Below, one piece after another: positions 1 through 8,290 of a DNA stretch of 64,000 nt (positions are counted from its first letter, which is position 1; each line of letters starts with the position of its first letter). Made by a program: the position numbers and the translations under genes. The notes under the pieces were generated by a model. It searched no databases and was not told the origin of the DNA. It saw nothing but the letters and a program-made list of their open reading frames with translations. Source of the DNA: Celeribacter marinus (GTDB taxonomy: Bacteria > Pseudomonadota > Alphaproteobacteria > Rhodobacterales > Rhodobacteraceae); contig NZ_CP012023.1 in assembly GCF_001308265.1 (NCBI RefSeq), positions 1,192,932-1,256,931 of the forward strand, read 5' to 3'.

Positions 1-1
1 C

Positions 2-61
2 ATGGACCAAGGCGGCCGCGTCTCCAAGTTCAAGAGCAAATACTCTGGCCTCGGCTTCTAA
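2..61 (+). CDS. C-terminal end of an unrecognised protein (partial)
   Basis: The first 61 bases hold an open frame that enters from the left edge and stops with TAA at 59-61, giving a short Lys- and Gly-rich tail ending in YSGLGF. A strong intrinsic terminator follows 24 bases after the stop, which supports a real gene end. Too little is visible to name the protein. Whether it is functionally linked to mipZ cannot be judged. Confidence 0.6.
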   Translation: MDQGGRVSKFKSKYSGLGF

Positions 62-240
62 GCCAAGCCTGCATACTGTTTACGAAAGGTCCGCAGATCA
101 TTCTGCGGGCCTTTTTTCATGCCGAAACACACCATTTCGGCGTGATCCCAATTGTGTTGACCACACCAACCTTCGACGTGTTCTGATACCCAGTTTTCGC
201 GAAACGCACTTGCGCATGGGGTCATATCAACGGCATACAT
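58..240 (-). CDS. Possible small Cys/Trp-containing protein (uncertain)
   Basis: A 60-residue frame from an ATG at 240 runs back across the terminator of the upstream gene and overlaps its stop codon. Its codons look reasonable (GAA, CGC and GGC are frequent) and it contains several Trp and Cys residues. However, no Shine-Dalgarno sequence precedes the start and the terminator hairpin on the other strand lies inside it. I do not recognise a family. It is listed only because it could be a real short protein. Confidence 0.2.
   Translation of the reverse strand: MYAVDMTPCASAFRENWVSEHVEGWCGQHNWDHAEMVCFGMKKGPQNDLRTFRKQYAGLA
85..117 (+). terminator. Intrinsic terminator of the upstream gene
   Basis: A GC-rich stem (GGTCCGCAG pairing with CTGCGGGCC) with a six-base loop is followed directly by six T residues. 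It lies just after the stop at 61 and before mipZ, so it insulates mipZ from the upstream gene. Confidence 0.85.
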
Positions 241-302
241 GACGGGATAATTTAGAGGCGTGAGCGGCAATTATTACCGCGCGGCAAAGACGGGATATAC
301 AG

Positions 303-1115
303 TTGGCACATATTATTGTCGTAGGAAATGAGAAGGGCGGAGCGGGTAAATCAACCGTCTCCATGCATGTCGCAACAGCTCTCTCGCGCATGGGCTACCG
401 CGTAGGTGCGCTTGATCTGGACCTGCGCCAAAAAACCTTTGCACGCTATCTGGAAAACCGTCTTTCGTTTTGTGTGCGTGAGGGGCATGGTCTTCCGACC
501 CCCGATTATCGCGACCTACCGTCCGTCAACGCCGACGAACTTGAGGACGGCGAAAACCTGTATGATCGACGGCTATCACTGGCCGTGGCCGGCCTTGAGG
601 ACACGTGTGACTTCATCCTCATTGATTGCCCAGGCTCTCACACCCGTTTGAGCCAAGTGGCGCACTCTCTCGCAGATACCTTGGTTACGCCGCTGAATGA
701 TAGTTTTATCGACTTTGATCTGTTGGCCCGTGTAGACCCAGATACAAATAAGATCATTGGTCCATCGGTCTATTCCGAAATGGTCTGGAATGCGCGTCAG
801 TTGCGGGCACAAGCAGGGCTAAAACCTATTGACTGGGTGGTCTTGCGCAACCGTGTCGGCGCTCAAAACATGCATAACAAAAAGAAAATCGGAAGCGCGA
901 TGGAAGATCTGTCCAAACGGATCGGGTTTCGTGTCGCTCCCGGGTTTTCCGAGCGCGTCATTTTCCGCGAACTCTTCCCGCGCGGCCTAACACTGCTCGA
1001 TCTCAAAGACATCGGCGTGAAAAACGCATTGAACATCTCTAACGTTGCTGCCCGTCAAGAGGTGCGCGACCTGCTCAAAGAAATCAAACTTCCAAACATC
1101 GAGATCAATTTCTAG
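303..1115 (+). CDS. mipZ: Division-plane positioning ATPase MipZ
   Basis: A 270-residue ParA/MinD-superfamily ATPase. The N-terminus carries a deviant Walker A motif (KGGAGKST, residues about 11-18), followed by the DLDLRQKTFARYLENR stretch typical of MipZ and the IDCPG Walker B region near residue 108. In alphaproteobacteria MipZ forms a gradient from the ParB-bound origin and inhibits FtsZ polymerisation away from midcell. The start is a TTG at 303, chosen because the protein aligns with the family from this residue; no clear ribosome site precedes it. It appears to be a single-gene unit, convergent with the next small genes. Confidence 0.9.
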   Translation: MAHIIVVGNEKGGAGKSTVSMHVATALSRMGYRVGALDLDLRQKTFARYLENRLSFCVREGHGLPTPDYRDLPSVNADELEDGENLYDRRLSLAVAGLEDTCDFILIDCPGSHTRLSQVAHSLADTLVTPLNDSFIDFDLLARVDPDTNKIIGPSVYSEMVWNARQLRAQAGLKPIDWVVLRNRVGAQNMHNKKKIGSAMEDLSKRIGFRVAPGFSERVIFRELFPRGLTLLDLKDIGVKNALNISNVAARQEVRDLLKEIKLPNIEINF

Positions 1116-1132
1116 GCGCCAGTCCCGCAAAC

Positions 1133-1489
1133 CTACTTTAGCTTGATCACCGTGACTTTTGACGGATCGATCCCCTGTGCAAGCAACGCTGCCGTGGCAT
1201 CCCCGCCAACTTGACCCGATGCAACATGAATCGACTTGGGGGCAAGGGTGATCGTTTTTGGTCGCTCACGCCACAGAGCGCGCGGGTCATATTTCTTGTA
1301 AAACGGTTCGGCATAAACCGGATCGGCACCGGACATATCAATGTCTGCATACTTCGACTGGACGACGAGAGACGTGAGCGCGCTCACATCGCCTGTCTGC
1401 GCGGCATGGCGCAAATTATCCGACTTAAAAAAGATGAAAGTAACGGCAGCGACGGTCAACATGACCGCCTGAATAACCATTTTGTACAT
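1133..1489 (-). CDS. Small membrane-anchored hypothetical protein
   Basis: A 118-residue protein with one hydrophobic N-terminal segment (about residues 5-22) that reads as a signal anchor, followed by a hydrophilic domain of about 95 residues. I do not recognise the family. The ATG at 1489 is preferred over a longer frame because the hydrophobic segment then lies at the N-terminus and GGGG sits nine bases upstream. It is the second gene of a two-gene unit with the small membrane protein at 1521-1778, separated by about 30 bases. The pairing and common orientation suggest a shared role, but no function can be assigned. Confidence 0.65.
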   Translation of the reverse strand: MYKMVIQAVMLTVAAVTFIFFKSDNLRHAAQTGDVSALTSLVVQSKYADIDMSGADPVYAEPFYKKYDPRALWRERPKTITLAPKSIHVASGQVGGDATAALLAQGIDPSKVTVIKLK

Positions 1490-1520
1490 TGGTGAACCCC
1501 TTAAAACTAACGACGACGCC

Positions 1521-1778
1521 TTACGCCTTGGATGTGGAAATTTGGTCGAAACGCGCGAGGATTTGTCCATTGCGGGCAGATCGGCTTTTCTTGTGCTTGC
1601 CGCTCACGTCAAAGGTGGCAGGATCGCGGTGTACGCCACGTTGTCCTTGGAAAACAATAGCGACCAACGAAAGCACGATGAGGGCCAGCCCAATGCCAAG
1701 CATCAGGTAAATCTGACCCTTCGAAAGCGTTGCCGCCAAGGTTTCAAAACGGGTAACGAGCGCGCTAAGATCAATCAT
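1521..1778 (-). CDS. Small single-pass membrane protein, hypothetical
   Basis: An 85-residue protein with one clear transmembrane helix (about residues 23-42, rich in Leu/Ile/Val) and a basic C-terminal tail. The start at 1778 is fixed by an excellent Shine-Dalgarno sequence (AAGGAGGT, five bases upstream). An alternative start at 1799 would leave this site inside the gene. It is the first gene of a two-gene unit with the membrane-anchored protein that follows. The family is not recognised. Confidence 0.65.
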   Translation of the reverse strand: MIDLSALVTRFETLAATLSKGQIYLMLGIGLALIVLSLVAIVFQGQRGVHRDPATFDVSGKHKKSRSARNGQILARFDQISTSKA

Positions 1779-1878
1779 GTCGGACCTCCTTTTGGTCATG
1801 TCCCAAATTGAAACTGACCCAGGATCGGGGCAAAAATCGGGCGTGGTCGTGAAAACTACGCGCCAAGTTTAGGGCTGA

Positions 1879-2385
1879 TTAAGGCGCAATCTGCATGCTG
1901 ATCCAGTCGAGCACCGCACCAACATTAGCCTCCAACGGCACTGCGAGACCCTCACAATACACATCAAACGCGCGGCGTTTGGTGGGATTCACACCAACAA
2001 CGACCGGAATGCCATCGGCAAGTGCGCTTGCAATGACTCCGCGAAACCCGCGCCCATCCGCTTCTTGTTTACCAAATTTATTGATGATTAAAACCGATGG
2101 GGCATGGGACGCCATATCAGCCTCAACTTGAGCAACCGCCCGCTCCAATCCATCGGGGTCTAGTCGGCATCCCTGTGCAAACGGCCCCAACGACTGACTG
2201 ATCCTCCACAGCGTTCCTGACGATAGCGTTTGCAGATCCATATGGCACATCTGAGTATCAGCGTTATCCGTATTCACCTGAACCGCCCCCGCAATTGCGA
2301 CACCCTGATCACGCAAAGCTTTGGCCACATTGCTCAAAATTGCATCGATCTCCCCATGTCCCTGTGCGGTAATAAATGCGAGCAT
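1879..2385 (-). CDS. DUF2478 family protein (molybdenum-associated)
   Basis: A 168-residue protein matching DUF2478: an N-terminal FITAQGHGEID segment, a central CRLDP motif, and the conserved block LIINKFGKQEADGRGFR near residues 116-132. It has a P-loop-NTPase-like layout without a classical Walker A. The family is commonly found beside molybdenum transport and cofactor genes, and here it is divergent from mobA with a 118-base gap, which fits a role in molybdenum metabolism; the biochemical activity is unknown. The ATG at 2385 is preceded by AAGGGA at good spacing, so the longer frame from 2439 is rejected. Confidence 0.8.
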   Translation of the reverse strand: MLAFITAQGHGEIDAILSNVAKALRDQGVAIAGAVQVNTDNADTQMCHMDLQTLSSGTLWRISQSLGPFAQGCRLDPDGLERAVAQVEADMASHAPSVLIINKFGKQEADGRGFRGVIASALADGIPVVVGVNPTKRRAFDVYCEGLAVPLEANVGAVLDWISMQIAP

Positions 2386-2503
2386 GTTTGATCCCTTGTG
2401 CGTGTGGCGTGTGCGGCACACAATGGCTGCACGCATCAAAAGGTCAAACCTGTCAGCGTTTGGACGGCACTTTCACGTATGAACGACACACAAAAGGCAC
2501 GCC

Positions 2504-3112
2504 ATGGTACAAATATCAGGTCTGATTTTAGCCGGAGGACAAGCACGGCGTATGGGCGGCACTGAGAAGGCATTCATCACACTGGATGGCGGACCCTTAT
2601 TGACGCATGTGATTGACGCACTACGCCCGCAATGCGGCACCCTGGCCATCAGCTCAAATAGCCCCCCGCCTCTCTACGAGAGCTTCGGCTTACCGGTCTT
2701 GGCCGATGGCGTCCCTCAACAGCAAGGCCCACTCTCGGGGATTCTTGCAGGCTTAGAATGGGCGGCGCGCGCAGGACAATCGCAGATACTTTGCGTCCCT
2801 GTCGATGTTCCTTTTATACCCGACACTTTGGTCGCGCGCCTCACGGACGGAGCCACGAACTCCGGATTCTCCGTTGCTGCCAGTTCTCAAAATGAAATTC
2901 TGCGCCATCATCCCGTAATAGGTGTTTGGCCTGTTCATCTACGTGACGAAATCCGCGCCGCACTGGCTGACGGTGACCGTCGTGTCGGGCAGTTCGCGCT
3001 CCGTCATAACGCAACAATCGTCACATTCGACGTTGAGGGCGGGATTGACCCGTTCTTTAACATCAACACACCGCAGGATCGCATAGACGCCGAAGCCGCC
3101 CTAAAGCCCTAA
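2504..3112 (+). CDS. mobA: Molybdenum cofactor guanylyltransferase MobA
   Basis: A 202-residue nucleotidyltransferase that transfers GMP from GTP to molybdopterin-molybdenum, making the guanine dinucleotide cofactor used by DMSO-reductase-family enzymes. The N-terminus has the signature ILAGGQARRMGG (residues about 8-19) followed by the conserved Lys of the EKAF segment. PVDVPF near residue 105 supplies the metal-binding Asp. The length matches the family. Its stop codon is immediately adjacent to the stop of the convergent tusA gene, leaving no room for a separate terminator. Confidence 0.92.
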   Translation: MVQISGLILAGGQARRMGGTEKAFITLDGGPLLTHVIDALRPQCGTLAISSNSPPPLYESFGLPVLADGVPQQQGPLSGILAGLEWAARAGQSQILCVPVDVPFIPDTLVARLTDGATNSGFSVAASSQNEILRHHPVIGVWPVHLRDEIRAALADGDRRVGQFALRHNATIVTFDVEGGIDPFFNINTPQDRIDAEAALKP

Positions 3113-3352
3113 TTATCCCCGTTGGATCAGATAGACCTGAGTGTCGCCCACGTCCTCGGCGGATAGAAAGGTATGCCCTGCCTCGACACAAAAATGCGGC
3201 ACATCAATGATAGCCGCAGGGTCCGATGCGACCAGCCGCAATACCGCACCCACGGGCATGTCCAACAAAGCCTTGCGTGCCTTGAGCACCGGAAGCGGGC
3301 ATAAGAGGCCAACCGCGTCGATATCGCGATCTGGGTGCGTGTGTGCCGTCAT
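3113..3352 (-). CDS. tusA: TusA-family sulfur carrier protein
   Basis: A 79-residue SirA/TusA-fold protein. The motif LCPLPVLKARKAL includes the sulfur-accepting Cys at about residue 18. Members pass persulfide sulfur for tRNA thiolation, molybdenum cofactor maturation or sulfur oxidation. Its ATG overlaps the stop of the upstream regulator by four bases (ATGA), so the two are translationally coupled. Neighbouring mobA and DUF2478 suggest, without proving, a link to molybdenum cofactor or Mo-enzyme maturation rather than tRNA modification. Confidence 0.85.
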   Translation of the reverse strand: MTAHTHPDRDIDAVGLLCPLPVLKARKALLDMPVGAVLRLVASDPAAIIDVPHFCVEAGHTFLSAEDVGDTQVYLIQRG

Positions 3353-4077
3353 TCCTTTGCCTCGAACGCATCACTGGACCGATCAAGATGGTTGGACATT
3401 GCGGCGACGGCACCCTCTTCATCGTGTCGCTCAATCAAATCGACAATCTTCGTGTGCTCCGCCAACGTGATGTCTTCGTTCCCTGACCAATGCAACAGCG
3501 TCAGGTGGTAATCAAATAGCCATCCCAACATGGCGTGAGACACCGAGGCAATAATGGGATTTTGAGCCGCTTGCGCAATACGTGTGTGAAAGGCGACATC
3601 CGCCTCAATAAAAGACGTGGCATCCCCAAGATGCATGCGCTGACGCTCCACGAGGATACGCAAATCCGCAACATCCGCCGCCGTTGCCGTTCGCGCAGCA
3701 ATACGCACCATTCCCAGTTCAAACATCTGGCGTGCTTGTTTCAGGTGCTCAAGATTGGCGGGCGCAGACGATAAAACGAGGCGCGCGATCTCGCTTGATT
3801 GCGCAAGAACCGTACCTGCGTCGACTGCATTTACGCGAGACCGCTCACCATGACTGATCGTAATCAATCCACTATTGTGCAGCGACTGCAAGGCCTCACG
3901 CACGGCAGGACGGCCCACCCCAAAGCGATCCATCAGTGCACGCTCGGACGGCATAACATCACCGGCAGAAAGCGCGCCAGATGTGATCATCTCTCGCAAT
4001 TTATCAAGCACCTGATCAGAAAGCTTGCGGCGCGTTATCTTTTCGCGCTCATCATGTTTTGGGGTGTTCTGCGCCAT
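3349..4077 (-). CDS. FadR-subfamily GntR transcriptional regulator
   Basis: A 242-residue regulator. The N-terminal winged helix (about 17-85) contains the GntR signature MPSERALMDRFGVGRPAVREAL; the C-terminal all-helical FCD domain (about 105-232) holds the Asp and His residues that usually bind a metal and an acid ligand (for example EADVAFHTRIA). It most resembles the NanR-like branch. It overlaps tusA by four bases, an unusual pairing. An imperfect inverted repeat around its likely -10 region suggests autoregulation. The ligand is unknown. Confidence 0.85.
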   Translation of the reverse strand: MAQNTPKHDEREKITRRKLSDQVLDKLREMITSGALSAGDVMPSERALMDRFGVGRPAVREALQSLHNSGLITISHGERSRVNAVDAGTVLAQSSEIARLVLSSAPANLEHLKQARQMFELGMVRIAARTATAADVADLRILVERQRMHLGDATSFIEADVAFHTRIAQAAQNPIIASVSHAMLGWLFDYHLTLLHWSGNEDITLAEHTKIVDLIERHDEEGAVAAMSNHLDRSSDAFEAKE

Positions 4078-4092
4078 TGTCGCGTCTCCCTA

Positions 4093-4131
4093 AGCGGGTC
4101 ATCAGTCAGTATATAAGACGTGATGACCGCT
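4093..4131 (-). promoter_or_regulatory. Probable promoter and operator of the GntR regulator
   Basis: Arms AGCGGGTCATCA (4093-4104) and TGATGACCGCT (4121-4131) are reverse complements except for one extra G. Read on the minus strand, a TTGCCC -35 and a TTATAT -10 box with 17-base spacing overlap the repeat, so a dimer bound here would block the promoter of the gene starting at 4077. This is typical of autoregulating FadR-type repressors; the assignment is inferred from position and symmetry. Confidence 0.5.
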
Positions 4132-4177
4132 TTGGGCAACACTCGACCTTAGTCGAAATAGAAGAGATCGCACCAGA

Positions 4178-4852
4178 TCAGATCAAGCCGGTCTGCTTGG
4201 CAATCATCGCGGCGTGTGTCCGATTGCGTGCGTCGAGTTTCGCGCAGATTGCGCGCATTTTCATCTTAATCGCAACTTCTGTTGTATCGAGTTCGATTGC
4301 GATTTCTTTGTTTGTTTTACCTGCGGCAGCAGAGCGCAGAATCAGGCGCTCGCGCTCATCCACTACAGATACGCCAGATTTACGCTCTTGCGACTTGCGC
4401 GCCAAAGATAGCGGAACAAACTCGTTGCCATCCGCGATCAAACGTAGCGTGCTTGCAAAGCTCTTGCACGGCTGGGTTTTAGAGATAAAGCCCTTTGCGC
4501 CAAGGCCAATCGCCTGCCAAATGAAATCATCGTCTGTCGTACCGGAGAAGATGACGACATTTCCATCGCCAGCAGCGCTCACGACCGATTTAACCGATTT
4601 CAAGCCTTCCATCCCAGGCATTGAGATATCAAGCATGATGACATCAAAACCCTCAGGAGCGGATTGCATCGCCTCAAGGGTCGTTTCGAAAGAGTTGCAA
4701 ATCTGTACTGTGAAGTCGCGCTCTTCCAAAAGAACCAACTTTATTGCATCTGCAACGAGGCTGTGATCATCTGCGATCAGAACAGAAATAGTATCATTGT
4801 CACTCTGTGGAGCAACTTTACGCTCTGTTAGGTCTGAAATATCCGTACTCAT
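4178..4852 (-). CDS. LuxR/FixJ-type response regulator (first of two)
   Basis: A 224-residue two-domain regulator. The receiver (about 22-140) has the acidic pair in ADDH, the phosphoacceptor Asp75 in MLDISMPGMEG and the Lys of SKTQP. The C-terminal NarL-type helix-turn-helix (about 160-222) ends in ARNRTHAAMIA, the same ending as the regulator at 9299-9904, so the two are paralogues. Its recognition helix (EVAIKMKMRAIC) departs from the family pattern. An N-terminal extension of about 20 residues precedes the receiver. It lies downstream of the hybrid kinase in the same orientation and is a likely output. Confidence 0.9.
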   Translation of the reverse strand: MSTDISDLTERKVAPQSDNDTISVLIADDHSLVADAIKLVLLEERDFTVQICNSFETTLEAMQSAPEGFDVIMLDISMPGMEGLKSVKSVVSAAGDGNVVIFSGTTDDDFIWQAIGLGAKGFISKTQPCKSFASTLRLIADGNEFVPLSLARKSQERKSGVSVVDERERLILRSAAAGKTNKEIAIELDTTEVAIKMKMRAICAKLDARNRTHAAMIAKQTGLI

Positions 4853-4970
4853 ATGTTCTTACTCCCTAGCTAAGCTCAAATTAACCTATTAGCTAACTTT
4901 CGCCACCCTTTGAGCTACAACAATCGGTAAAGTATGCTAATGCGCGATCAATTTCTACTTTAAGTATATA

Positions 4971-4996
4971 GATATTGACCCTAAAGGGTGCAATAT
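4971..4996. repeat. Inverted repeat between kinase and response-regulator genes
   Basis: GATATTGACCCT and AGGGTGCAATAT form a near-perfect inverted repeat around a two-base centre, with one bulged base. It lies between the kinase stop (5025) and the regulator start (4852). There is no T-run after it on the minus strand, so an operator or RNA processing hairpin is more likely than a terminator. Confidence 0.4.
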
Positions 4997-5024
4997 TTGA
5001 TCCAGCCGAGTGAAGCTTTCGGCA

Positions 5025-7607
5025 TTAAGCTGCCAGACGCGCCTCAAGAGCATCGCATGTTTGAGCAAAAACACCCTCAAGACGCGATAGGTCAACGGTG
5101 AGAGCCGCAAGTGTGCGTGTATGTGCCTGCTGCTCTTGTATCAAAAGAAGCTCCATGAGCGCGTTGGCACCGACTAACGCAGCCGACCCTGCGAATTTAT
5201 GCGCAACCTTTGCATAGCCCGCAACATCGCGTTGGCCAATCATTGCGCGCATTTCAGCGATGAGTTGATACCCCTCATCGACAAACCGCTCACAGGTGTG
5301 TCGCAAACGATCCGCACCCAACGCCTCGCCCAAATCCGAAAGGATCTCCTCGTTCACAATAACGCCCGATGCAGCATCGGACAGAGCCGACCCCGGGCGC
5401 ACAGAAATCTGCATGACCTCATCAAGCTTTCGTTTTGTAATTGGCTTGATAATGACATCCGAGAACCCTTCGGCACGTAGCCTCTCGGTAATATCCTTTG
5501 CGGTGTTCGCCGTAACCGCAATGATAGGTGCCGTTGCATTTGGTCCATCGCCCTCCCGAATAATGCGGGTGGCATCGGTACCGTTCAAAACTGGCATGTT
5601 AAGATCCATCAAAATAACGTCGAACACAGAGGAGGACGCCGCACGCACCGCCTGTGCCCCATCAACAACCGCCTCGAACGAATGACCGCCGCGCATCAGC
5701 ATCTCACACAGGACATCACGGTTGATTGCATTGTCCTCGACCACCAAAATTCTGAGCGGGGCTTGACTACGAGGCGTTGGAGCGACCGAACCACTTTCGG
5801 CTTCGACAGGTCCCGCGTCGATCGATGCAGCGGTATCTGCGGGGATAGAAAACCAAAACACACTCCCCTCCCCGACTTCGCTCTCGACACCGATTTGCCC
5901 GCCCATCGCACGCACAACACGCCGCGCAATGCCAAGCCCGAGACCTGTACCGCTCCCACTGCGGGCATTATCGGCCGATATGGTCACAAAGTCCTCAAAC
6001 ACGCGGTCGACATCGCCCTCAGGAATCCCGACACCTGTATCAATAACACGGTATTCAATCTGCGAGGCGGCGTTGTGAAACTCAATCTCTATGGTGACAG
6101 ACCCGTCTTCGGTAAACCTGTTGGCATTGCCCACAAGGTTCATCAGTATTTGCAAAATGCGCGCGGGATCGCCGACAATAAACCCTGGGACATCCCCAAC
6201 GGCCTCCACCAAAACGCGGTTTCCTCGCTCTTGCGCGTCAGCGGCGACCGTTTCGACGATGCGGTTGGCAAGCTCATAGGGAGACAACGCGACACGGGCA
6301 AAATCGAATTTGCCTGCTTCCAGCTTTTCAACATCCAACACATCATTAACATGACCCAACAAAATGGCCCCCGAATATTCCATAGCTTGCACGTACCGCT
6401 TTTGCCCCCCCGTCAGGTGCGTCACCTTGAGGTTTTCCAACGTTCCCAACAGACCATTCAGCGGCGTACGGATTTCATGACTCATCACCGCAACGAATGC
6501 GGCCTTTGCGCGTTCGCTTTGCATGGCTTGGTCACGCGCGGAGATCAGATCATTCTCCGCCTCAACGCGTCGCGTAATATCGCGCATGTAAGATACAAAC
6601 AGCTCGCGATTACCGAGGCGGATCGATGAGATAGACAGCTCGACCGGAAACAACTCGCCATTTTTGCGCTTGGCCTCCATTGAGATCAGGCCTTTTCCGA
6701 CCACGCGCGCCGTTCCACCGTCTCGGTAGCGTTTGAACCCTGCCTCGTGCGCCTCGACCAAATGATCAGGAACGATCAGTTCCGAAAGTGATCGCCCGAT
6801 TGCCTCTTGGGTCGAGTAGCCAAAAATAGTTGTGGCGGCCGGATTGAATTCGACGACACGCGCGTCCTGATCCACCACAACCACGGCATCCAGAGCCGTA
6901 TTAATGACGGCCTCAAAACGCAATTTGGCCGAACGCAGCGACCGCGTTTGGCGCGCGCCGAATTGCCATAGATACCAAAGCCCGAATAAACCCATCGATA
7001 GCGCGGTCACCAAAACACCCGCAACGGCCGCCAGACGGACCAAGGATGAATACACCCGTTCGCGCTGATCCTGTGCGGCAACCGCAAACTCACGGATACC
7101 TTGCAGTGAAATCGCACGCACATTAAGGGCCAGATCCGCCATTTGCGACGACAACGGCGGATGTGCGTCCGCCACAGCTTGCGGCCCTGCATCGACAATC
7201 TTTGCGGTGGACACAGTGAACTCTCGCAACGACCCCATACGTGACAAGACCGAACTCCCGTCGAACACGCGCCCGAACGCATCCCCATTCATCACGGTTT
7301 CGACGCGGCTATAAAACACGTCAAAGCGTTGCGAAAACTCTCTCACGCGCACCGGATCATCGGGATCGAACATCAACAGCGCAATTCGCATCTGATCAAA
7401 TTCGACCTCTAACTGGGCGAGGGACCATTGCTGACTATCGGAGTTCGCAATCGCGAGACTTTCGATCTCGGTACGCACAGCGCCGCCATAGCGCGCTATT
7501 TCCCAAATGGACATCGACACGACAAAGAACAGCAGCAAAGCCAAGGGCGCACCCTTGGCCTCCGCCGCCCGAACAAGTCGTGCGCTAAATCCACTGCGAA
7601 AAGACAC
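5025..7607 (-). CDS. Hybrid sensor histidine kinase with PAS, receiver and HPt domains
   Basis: An 860-residue membrane kinase. Order: TM1 (about 21-38), periplasmic sensor (about 40-188), TM2 (about 191-214), PAS (about 228-345), HisKA with phospho-His377 (MSHEIRTPLNG), HATPase (N box near 490, DTGVGIPE near 523, GTGLGLG near 553), receiver with Asp668 (MDLNMP), and a C-terminal HPt with His803 (AHKFAGSAALVGA). All phosphorelay steps up to the final response regulator are therefore in one chain. The periplasmic region matches no sensor I recognise. It is directly downstream of the secreted SUOX-like protein (5 bases between stop and start), which may feed signals to it. Confidence 0.92.
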   Translation of the reverse strand: MSFRSGFSARLVRAAEAKGAPLALLLFFVVSMSIWEIARYGGAVRTEIESLAIANSDSQQWSLAQLEVEFDQMRIALLMFDPDDPVRVREFSQRFDVFYSRVETVMNGDAFGRVFDGSSVLSRMGSLREFTVSTAKIVDAGPQAVADAHPPLSSQMADLALNVRAISLQGIREFAVAAQDQRERVYSSLVRLAAVAGVLVTALSMGLFGLWYLWQFGARQTRSLRSAKLRFEAVINTALDAVVVVDQDARVVEFNPAATTIFGYSTQEAIGRSLSELIVPDHLVEAHEAGFKRYRDGGTARVVGKGLISMEAKRKNGELFPVELSISSIRLGNRELFVSYMRDITRRVEAENDLISARDQAMQSERAKAAFVAVMSHEIRTPLNGLLGTLENLKVTHLTGGQKRYVQAMEYSGAILLGHVNDVLDVEKLEAGKFDFARVALSPYELANRIVETVAADAQERGNRVLVEAVGDVPGFIVGDPARILQILMNLVGNANRFTEDGSVTIEIEFHNAASQIEYRVIDTGVGIPEGDVDRVFEDFVTISADNARSGSGTGLGLGIARRVVRAMGGQIGVESEVGEGSVFWFSIPADTAASIDAGPVEAESGSVAPTPRSQAPLRILVVEDNAINRDVLCEMLMRGGHSFEAVVDGAQAVRAASSSVFDVILMDLNMPVLNGTDATRIIREGDGPNATAPIIAVTANTAKDITERLRAEGFSDVIIKPITKRKLDEVMQISVRPGSALSDAASGVIVNEEILSDLGEALGADRLRHTCERFVDEGYQLIAEMRAMIGQRDVAGYAKVAHKFAGSAALVGANALMELLLIQEQQAHTRTLAALTVDLSRLEGVFAQTCDALEARLAA

Positions 7608-7612
7608 CTAAG

Positions 7613-8125
7613 TTACTCGGAAGGCTCGACGCGAAGTTGCTTCACCTGCCAGACGCTACGTGAGTACACGACTTCGCTGCGCAAATCATCATCACTGTCG
7701 TAGGGGTATACAACCCAAATCGGACCTTTGTCGCGGATGGACATTTCTTCGCCATTGCGACGTGTCGCCAAAAGCGCCTCATCGGGACGCATTTCGGACA
7801 CGGGCATCGACACCACGTAATCGTTAATAGCACTCACGAACAACTCACCCTCGGTCAATCCGAGCTCTTCCAAGATGGTGTTCACATAAACGCCTGAAAA
7901 CGATTGTACACCCTCGGTCCAGATCGTGGTTGTCTCGAACGCGCCTTGCGTCATTGCGTCAAGACTGGCCAAATCAAAGTCCCGCATATCCTCAACACCG
8001 TCTGCGTCGAAATCCCCATAGACGGTCAAAATTGCTGGGCCAGTTAGCTCGGGCGCATCCTCGGCGACTGCCAAAAAGGGGACCAAAATCAAAGTGGCGC
8101 CACACAGGATAGATTTCAAATTCAC
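7613..8125 (-). CDS. Secreted sulfite-oxidase-fold (molybdopterin-binding-like) protein
   Basis: A 170-residue exported protein. From the GTG at 8125 (GAGGAG nine bases upstream) the N-terminus is a clean signal peptide ending near FLAVAEDA; the longer ATG start at 8164 would bury it, so it is rejected. The mature part resembles the small proteins annotated as molybdopterin-dependent oxidoreductase (SUOX fold) but lacks an evident cofactor-ligating Cys, so it is probably a binding rather than catalytic domain. Residues 38-46 read DFDADGVED, a DxDxDG calcium-loop pattern. It forms an operon with the hybrid kinase and may be its periplasmic partner. Confidence 0.75.
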   Translation of the reverse strand: MNLKSILCGATLILVPFLAVAEDAPELTGPAILTVYGDFDADGVEDMRDFDLASLDAMTQGAFETTTIWTEGVQSFSGVYVNTILEELGLTEGELFVSAINDYVVSMPVSEMRPDEALLATRRNGEEMSIRDKGPIWVVYPYDSDDDLRSEVVYSRSVWQVKQLRVEPSE

Positions 8126-8170
8126 GCTATAACTCCTCGTGCTGATGTTCACGCACATCATCACACGGCG

Positions 8171-8186
8171 CTATAGTTTTTCCTAC
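8171..8186. repeat. Shared promoter motif, copy 1
   Basis: CTATAGTTTTTCCTAC, 46-61 bases upstream of the start of the SUOX-like protein. An almost identical 17-base sequence occurs at 10388-10404, upstream of another gene of the same signalling locus. It may be a binding site for one of the LuxR-type regulators; this is inference from recurrence. Confidence 0.35.
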
Positions 8187-8282
8187 ATCTTCATAGGTAT
8201 CGCATTATATCCAAAAGTATAGTTAACGCGACAAGAAGAGTTCAGACAAACGCGTACAACCTAAAGAAATTTCCTAAATTAA

Positions 8283-8290
8283 TTAACCAT
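8283..8290. promoter_or_regulatory. CtrA-like half site TTAACCAT
   Basis: Exact match to the octamer described for CtrA binding in alphaproteobacteria. It lies in the AT-rich 375-base intergenic region (8126-8500) between the divergent SUOX-like gene and the degenerate receiver gene, together with a GTTAAC palindrome at 8222-8227. No further gene is visible in this interval. Confidence 0.45.

Noticed and set aside
5682..6629. A 315-codon plus-strand frame opposite the hybrid kinase
   Set aside because: It lies wholly antisense to a gene with intact kinase and receiver motifs, has no family features and arises from codon bias on the opposite strand.
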